Shown here in pieces: positions 7,501-10,501 of a stretch of DNA of 10,501 bases. The DNA is from Candidatus Poseidonia sp. (GTDB lineage: Archaea; Thermoplasmatota; Poseidoniia; Poseidoniales; Poseidoniaceae): assembly GCA_013330155.1 (NCBI GenBank), contig DUIU01000231.1, forward strand, positions 1-10,501. The letters run 5' to 3'. Numbering within the stretch: the stretch's first letter is position 1; every line of letters starts with the position of its first letter. The notes under the pieces are model-generated. The model was not told the DNA's origin. It was given only the letters and a program-made list of their open reading frames with translations, and did no database searches. The position numbers were made by a program, and so were the translations under genes.

Positions 7501-10500
7501 AACAAGTCCTGAACCGTTGTCCGAAACGATTTGACCACTGATGTTGAACGAGGTCCCAGCCACTGGGTTGGCCGTAATATCGTCCACCACCAAGAAAGTC
7601 AGCGAGCGCACGGTTATGCTGGTCAAGTTGGCTGTCGTGGAGAGCAGGTCCGTTGAACCATTGAACATCATCTGGACAACGATCAGCCCCAATGGATGGT
7701 CGTAAGGAACAGAGAATGTAAAGTTGGCAAATCCTTCTCCGTCGGTGGTTTGTGGCGCCAACCAAGTTTCATGGAATTGCAATCCGACTTCATAGCCCGA
7801 GAGTGGAGCAAACATATCCGAGGCTTCAACGAGCTTGGCTGACATGTTGATGTCATTGCCACGGTTGATGACCACGGCATTGAGCGGTTGTAAGTTCTCA
7901 AGCCGTGAGACACCCATCACTTGTATGGGAGATTGTGCGGAGGCCGTGAGGTAGAACGGCGACGAATCGTTGACCACGCTGATAACCAGGGTGTGTGGGC
8001 CACGTGTGGTCCCGTTGCCGGCGCTATCGGTAGGCACGGTCATGTTGAAGCTCCCGTTGTTGGTCGTAGCGATGTTACTCAAGAGCAACTCTTCAGGATT
8101 TTCAAGCCAGAAAACATTGAGGCGGACGGCTGAAATCAAGGGGCGGCTGGAATTCTCAGCGTCTTGAACCTGACCAACCACATTGAACGGTACGCCGGCA
8201 GTGACCGTGCTTGGCACGGAAGAAATCAGGATTGAACTCGTCACTTGGACGGTCACGTTCACGATGGTTGCGTTTCCATACCGACGGCTGTTTCCAGCAG
8301 CAAGGGCCGCCGAGAGGTCATCTTGGACGACGATGCCGAGGTCGTAATAACCCGGAGAGATGGAAGATGGAGTGAACGGTAGCGTGGCGTTGCCTTCTGC
8401 ATCCGTGGACACTGTACCAAGCGTTTGGTTGGTGTTTCCGTAATCCCAAATGTAATCCACACTGGCCCCACTGATGTTGGAGTTATCGGCAATGTCAGTG
8501 ATTTTGGCATTGAAGGAGATCGTATCGTTCATTTCAACAATGTACGCCGACCGCTCTGCTTCCACGACCACCTCGGTGATAATTCCACCCAAGGTTGAGA
8601 TTTGGGTAGGCGGAGACGGTGGAACGGCTGAATCAACAAAGGTGTAGTAGGCGCCTCCGGCAGGTGCTTGGGTGAGGAAATCAAAGTCCACGACAAACTC
8701 GTAAGCGTCCGATGGCAGGTTGTTGGGCATTGTAATTGGAATATCGAAGGCCCCTGTGGAGTTGTTGAGGCTGGACTGAGCGACATCGATGGGCCCTTGT
8801 TCCGTGAACAAAGAAACCGTGATGAGGGTGGTGTTGTTGAGTACAGGCGTCAGGTAAACGGAATCAAAGACGTCCCCGAACAGACGTGTGGAGTTGCCCA
8901 TGAAGGTCCAATCCTGAGCGATGGACAAATTCCACCCGATGTCGGCCATCACGCGCATGGAACCATTGCCTGTTGAGGGTTGATAGAACGATGAACCGTT
9001 GAAGGAAATATCGATTGGGTAATCGCCTGCACTGAGATTGGCGGCCAAGGGGAAGGCGATTTCAAGGATATCGAGGGTGGGGTCAACAGTTGTGTTAAAC
9101 CAAGAACCGTTGAAACTAAAGTCGTAATTTCCGAGGATATCTGCCCCGGCAGAAATACCACGATGATCGTTGATTTGTACCGTGAGAAGGGCGTCTTGCC
9201 CACGCACCTGAGATGATTCAAACACCTCAAAGTTCAACAAACCTCGCAAGAAGTAGGGTGCCCCTGAGCTGAGGTTAGCATCATCGGTTGCCGGTAGGGT
9301 TGCTGGGAAGAAACGGAGTCTTGCCTCGATTTCACCAGCCGCCACCATCACATTCGTGGGAAGTTGGAATTGAAGGGAGAATGTTCCTGTGACACTTAGA
9401 TTGAACAATTCCAGCCACTCATCGCCTGAATCGTTGGCTCGTATGGACAATTGCAAATCACCGGCCAGCGACACGGGAGAAGTTCCCAACGAGACTGCAC
9501 TTCCGTTAACGTAGATGTCATCACCCAGCAAGAAGATACTGTTGTCGGCCAGCGGGCCTTCGATGGTTGCAGTTAGATTCGGCGCATCCGTAACATTGAG
9601 CACAATCCCCGTGGTGGTTGGATTGAGATGGAACGTGGCTGGAGTTGCACCTGAGACCGATGTGTCTTGCCAACCTGAGAAACCAAGGGTCGCTGAAAGG
9701 TTGCCTCGTGGCTCCGACTCGCTCAGGTTGAGCGTGATGGTCCATGAACCACTGAGGTCCGTTTGAGTTGAGAAATTTTGAGCGCCGTCTACCGCCGAAG
9801 TATAGGACAACCACACGGTTTGATTGGGCATGTTGAAAATTTCATCAGTGGGTTCGTTGGCCAACACCAGACGCCCCTCGAGAACGGTGGTTGCACCAGC
9901 GCCAGCAATAGGGGCGTTGATCACCTGTGGAGCGGTGTGGTTGAGTGTAGAATTCTCCGTGAGGTTGACAAAACCATCGAAGATGACACCGTCATGTGAG
10001 ACGTATCCCGATTGGCGGTGTTCAATGACGATGTTGTGCATCCCTGGCGCCGTGGGAGCACTTGGGAAACCACTGAGCGTGAAGGTCCCGTTCGCATCGG
10101 TTATGTTCTCATCGAGCAAGCGCTCTTGTGTTGCACCTGCACCGGGCACGAAGGGTGCATCCTCGACCGGCGTAAGGTAGGAGAAGACACGAATGTCCTG
10201 AATTGGTGTTCCATTGGCAACGTAGCGAAGTTGACCTGTTACGCTGATGGTGTCGGTGCCGTCCCGAGTGACAGTCATGGTTGAGATGGTTTGATTGACA
10301 ATCTCGACTTCCTCTGCTGGTGGGCAAGGGTCAAATGGAATCCATCCAAGGTCGGTGTTGCCATTGGCACTGTTTTGCTGCAATCGGACTTCAGACCAGG
10401 TGGTGGCGTCCGTAGAGTAGACAGCATATCCGTCTCCAGTCCATGTTCCACCAACATAGCCGGTGACCTGGCGAGCGGGTAGGCCTGCGAGACGAGCCAT

Positions 10501-10501
10501 A
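4510..10501 (-). CDS. Giant membrane-anchored exoprotein: transglutaminase-like remnant, about 16 Ig-like domains, TM helix, DUF4129 (5' end outside window)
   Basis: At least 1,996 codons, open to the right edge; the Met at 10500 is probably internal. Order: residues 1-62 are the end of a transglutaminase-like domain (RLAGLPARQVTGYVGG, then TTWSEV, then GWIPFDPCPP); about 70-1835 are some 16 tandem beta-sandwich, Ig-like repeats of roughly 95-125 residues; 1854-1874 are a transmembrane helix followed by RRKK, placing the C-terminus in the cytoplasm; about 1880-1980 match DUF4129 (GFLRRDFETVREFE, then FEMARYS). Bacterial TgpA has the order membrane helices, transglutaminase, TM, DUF4129; here the Ig array is inserted before the TM. 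About 65 N-x-S/T sequons fit heavy N-glycosylation outside the cell. Likely roles are surface adhesion, envelope structure or processing of surface peptides. The position of the catalytic His is Thr33, so enzymatic activity is doubtful. The N-terminal helices and the catalytic Cys would lie outside the window. Confidence 0.9.
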   Translation of the reverse strand, partial: MARLAGLPARQVTGYVGGTWTGDGYAVYSTDATTWSEVRLQQNSANGNTDLGWIPFDPCPPAEEVEIVNQTISTMTVTRDGTDTISVTGQLRYVANGTPIQDIRVFSYLTPVEDAPFVPGAGATQERLLDENITDANGTFTLSGFPSAPTAPGMHNIVIEHRQSGYVSHDGVIFDGFVNLTENSTLNHTAPQVINAPIAGAGATTVLEGRLVLANEPTDEIFNMPNQTVWLSYTSAVDGAQNFSTQTDLSGSWTITLNLSESEPRGNLSATLGFSGWQDTSVSGATPATFHLNPTTTGIVLNVTDAPNLTATIEGPLADNSIFLLGDDIYVNGSAVSLGTSPVSLAGDLQLSIRANDSGDEWLELFNLSVTGTFSLQFQLPTNVMVAAGEIEARLRFFPATLPATDDANLSSGAPYFLRGLLNFEVFESSQVRGQDALLTVQINDHRGISAGADILGNYDFSFNGSWFNTTVDPTLDILEIAFPLAANLSAGDYPIDISFNGSSFYQPSTGNGSMRVMADIGWNLSIAQDWTFMGNSTRLFGDVFDSVYLTPVLNNTTLITVSLFTEQGPIDVAQSSLNNSTGAFDIPITMPNNLPSDAYEFVVDFDFLTQAPAGGAYYTFVDSAVPPSPPTQISTLGGIITEVVVEAERSAYIVEMNDTISFNAKITDIADNSNISGASVDYIWDYGNTNQTLGTVSTDAEGNATLPFTPSSISPGYYDLGIVVQDDLSAALAAGNSRRYGNATIVNVTVQVTSSILISSVPSTVTAGVPFNVVGQVQDAENSSRPLISAVRLNVFWLENPEELLLSNIATTNNGSFNMTVPTDSAGNGTTRGPHTLVISVVNDSSPFYLTASAQSPIQVMGVSRLENLQPLNAVVINRGNDINMSAKLVEASDMFAPLSGYEVGLQFHETWLAPQTTDGEGFANFTFSVPYDHPLGLIVVQMMFNGSTDLLSTTANLTSITVRSLTFLVVDDITANPVAGTSFNISGQIVSDNGSGLVERDNSVLPNANVLFSIDGQPSGFTATGGAIGVDGFWNATIRLSETFAAGNHVMEATYIPNVNYYVGSNNNTTFDSRGFSVMNFITPSLDSIGQPSLNDRTERGTPVSFTVLLRDNQGLPLDNQSVLVSLASTLEGSSPVQITVLTAANGSAWGNLTVPANMTVGPTGIHATYAGVAGTTGIVGTNATSRFVVLGQTDLVISDAPTVLVAGDTLVVNGTLLDDLGLVLQSNGVSSTAIIHLLLDGVPVASVETDNMTGAYTFAYTLPDDTAAGPHQIGVEFRGGREWVDPVGFGDTNNPEYYMPSSATVEFNVSVPTKILLLTASGDADRETTMTIQGRLLDVVDNPLSNMTIEIWLGGQWLTNTTTDETGEFSAVHPVPSDAPLGPVTLETRFTGTVAYLPSNASGLWEIFSPVLVTVDISSPVAVNQTVSISGSVVDNQLVGIANHDVQLVVEGILIATLSTDSNGDFTFEWLVPDIFDFGNQTLVAEVAPQGYYRGGEGNATFFLSHRSWVTLLFEDGIDATRGDTWELNGRLYDFDTVDRDGLVGFELLVQLDGNTLFTTTTGADGAWSATVPATMDLERGDHTITVLFEGTQAHLPADAENAVRVWSDVTINVDAATRSSVVTRSDGVFEPVFYSGSIQEVGGSGEVFENLLLSIGNGSDCESGREGARCFPTSSVSWSNGNYSLSATAPFWLDVGSQYFFLDMARNDTLYLNAASISQTVFVQVDAVITVDLYEVVEDEQEVVGGSITVIAEDTGNGILGIDVVVYLYDANQSQLANRGAQTVDDGKATFVFDADPPYGDVDVWGQLTMDIIVNDPRLSAQSIQAFETLRSEGFAPQYEFAAEQTDTPWWSYLVVLILAALVAGGVVMYRRKKVADDLLKDAAEVFAYTAELLAAGDAVREAIFTCYQDLCGLLQQRGFLRRDFETVREFEFAIRQALQGVSEDALTALDNTFEMARYSREEMGAQHQEVAVQALTRMSGEIAQIQAIPNR
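4561..4863 (-). other. DUF4129 domain (cytoplasmic tail of the giant protein)
   Basis: Residues about 1880-1980 form a helical domain: VREAIFTCYQDLCGLLQQRG, then the T-x-x-E-F element (ETVREFEFAIRQAL), then LTALDNTFEMARYSREE. This matches the DUF4129 pattern of a Y-x-x-L helix, R-G, T-x-x-E and the closing A-R-Y-S found at the C-terminus of TgpA-type transglutaminases. Its function in the family is not established. Confidence 0.75.
4879..4941 (-). other. Transmembrane helix of the giant protein
   Basis: Residues 1854-1874 run WWSYLVVLILAALVAGGVVM and are followed by YRRKK. The aromatic pair at the outer face and the positive cluster at the inner face give an outside-to-inside orientation, with all Ig-like domains outside. 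Confidence 0.9.
4996..10293 (-). repeat. Array of about 16 Ig-like domains in the giant protein
   Basis: The repeats share a loose pattern: a hydrophobic first strand, then G-x-x-h-x-h-x-G-x-h-x-D, a 'PL-x-N' or 'I-x-N' turn, a strand h-x-h-x-h, T-x-x-x-G-x-(F/W), a 'VP-x-x-x-x-x-G' turn, and a last strand often with F-x-G and Y-x-P. Clear examples start at residues near 1340-1350 (VPTKILLL), PVLVTVDI, and SWVTLLFE. They are diverged in sequence with no long DNA-level identity seen, so the array is old. The count of 16 is my manual partition and could be off by one or two. Confidence 0.75.
10315..10500 (-). other. C-terminal part of a transglutaminase-like domain
   Basis: Residues 1-62 hold the RLAGLPAR-x-VTGY element typical of transglutaminase-like (TgpA/DUF3488-linked) domains, an S-T-D-A-T-T-W-S-E-V segment where active members have D-A-H-A-W-V-E-V, and GWIPFDPCPP, where the Asp of the catalytic triad sits (D57). 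Trp35, Glu37 and Asp57 are kept; the His is Thr33. The Cys part of the active site is beyond the edge. Confidence 0.75.

Overview
The window looks like accessory-to-core chromosome of an archaeon. The best guess is a marine Thermoplasmatota of the Poseidoniales (marine group II) type. This is an inference from several things seen together: an XPD/Rad3-type helicase with four cysteines placed for an Fe-S cluster, an archaeal-style TATA box with a short Shine-Dalgarno leader, mostly acidic proteins, a bacterial-type NADP glutamate dehydrogenase, and a giant surface protein loaded with N-x-S/T sequons. No rRNA or tRNA is present to confirm it.

Layout. Minus strand, 1-458: the N-terminal third of glutamate dehydrogenase (gdhA), running off the left edge. 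Minus strand, 572-1015: a small acidic protein with two copies of a TerB-like helical unit. A 152-bp divergent promoter region (1016-1167) follows, with two dyads built from the same GTCAT half-site on either side of a TATA box. Plus strand: a ribbon-helix-helix (RHH) regulator with apparently two RHH units in one chain (1168-1542); a 331-bp stretch (1543-1873) that holds a doubtful 66-codon ORF and an unusually dense set of inverted repeats; an XPD-like DNA helicase (1874-3991); and a small protein with a possible alpha-crystallin-like C-terminus (about 4036-4506). From 4510 to the right edge, one minus-strand gene fills 57% of the window. It encodes a membrane-anchored exoprotein with the tail of a transglutaminase-like domain, about 16 tandem Ig-like domains, one transmembrane helix and a cytoplasmic DUF4129 domain.

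How the parts may work together. The RHH protein probably represses its own promoter and possibly the divergent TerB-like gene. The helicase is a DNA repair or transcription-linked housekeeping enzyme, with the small downstream protein likely cotranscribed. The giant protein has the order of bacterial TgpA (transglutaminase, membrane helix, DUF4129), but with a huge Ig-like stalk inserted and with the expected catalytic histidine replaced by threonine. The most unusual observations are that giant protein, the GTCAT operator arrangement, the single-chain double RHH, and the hairpin-rich region before the helicase.
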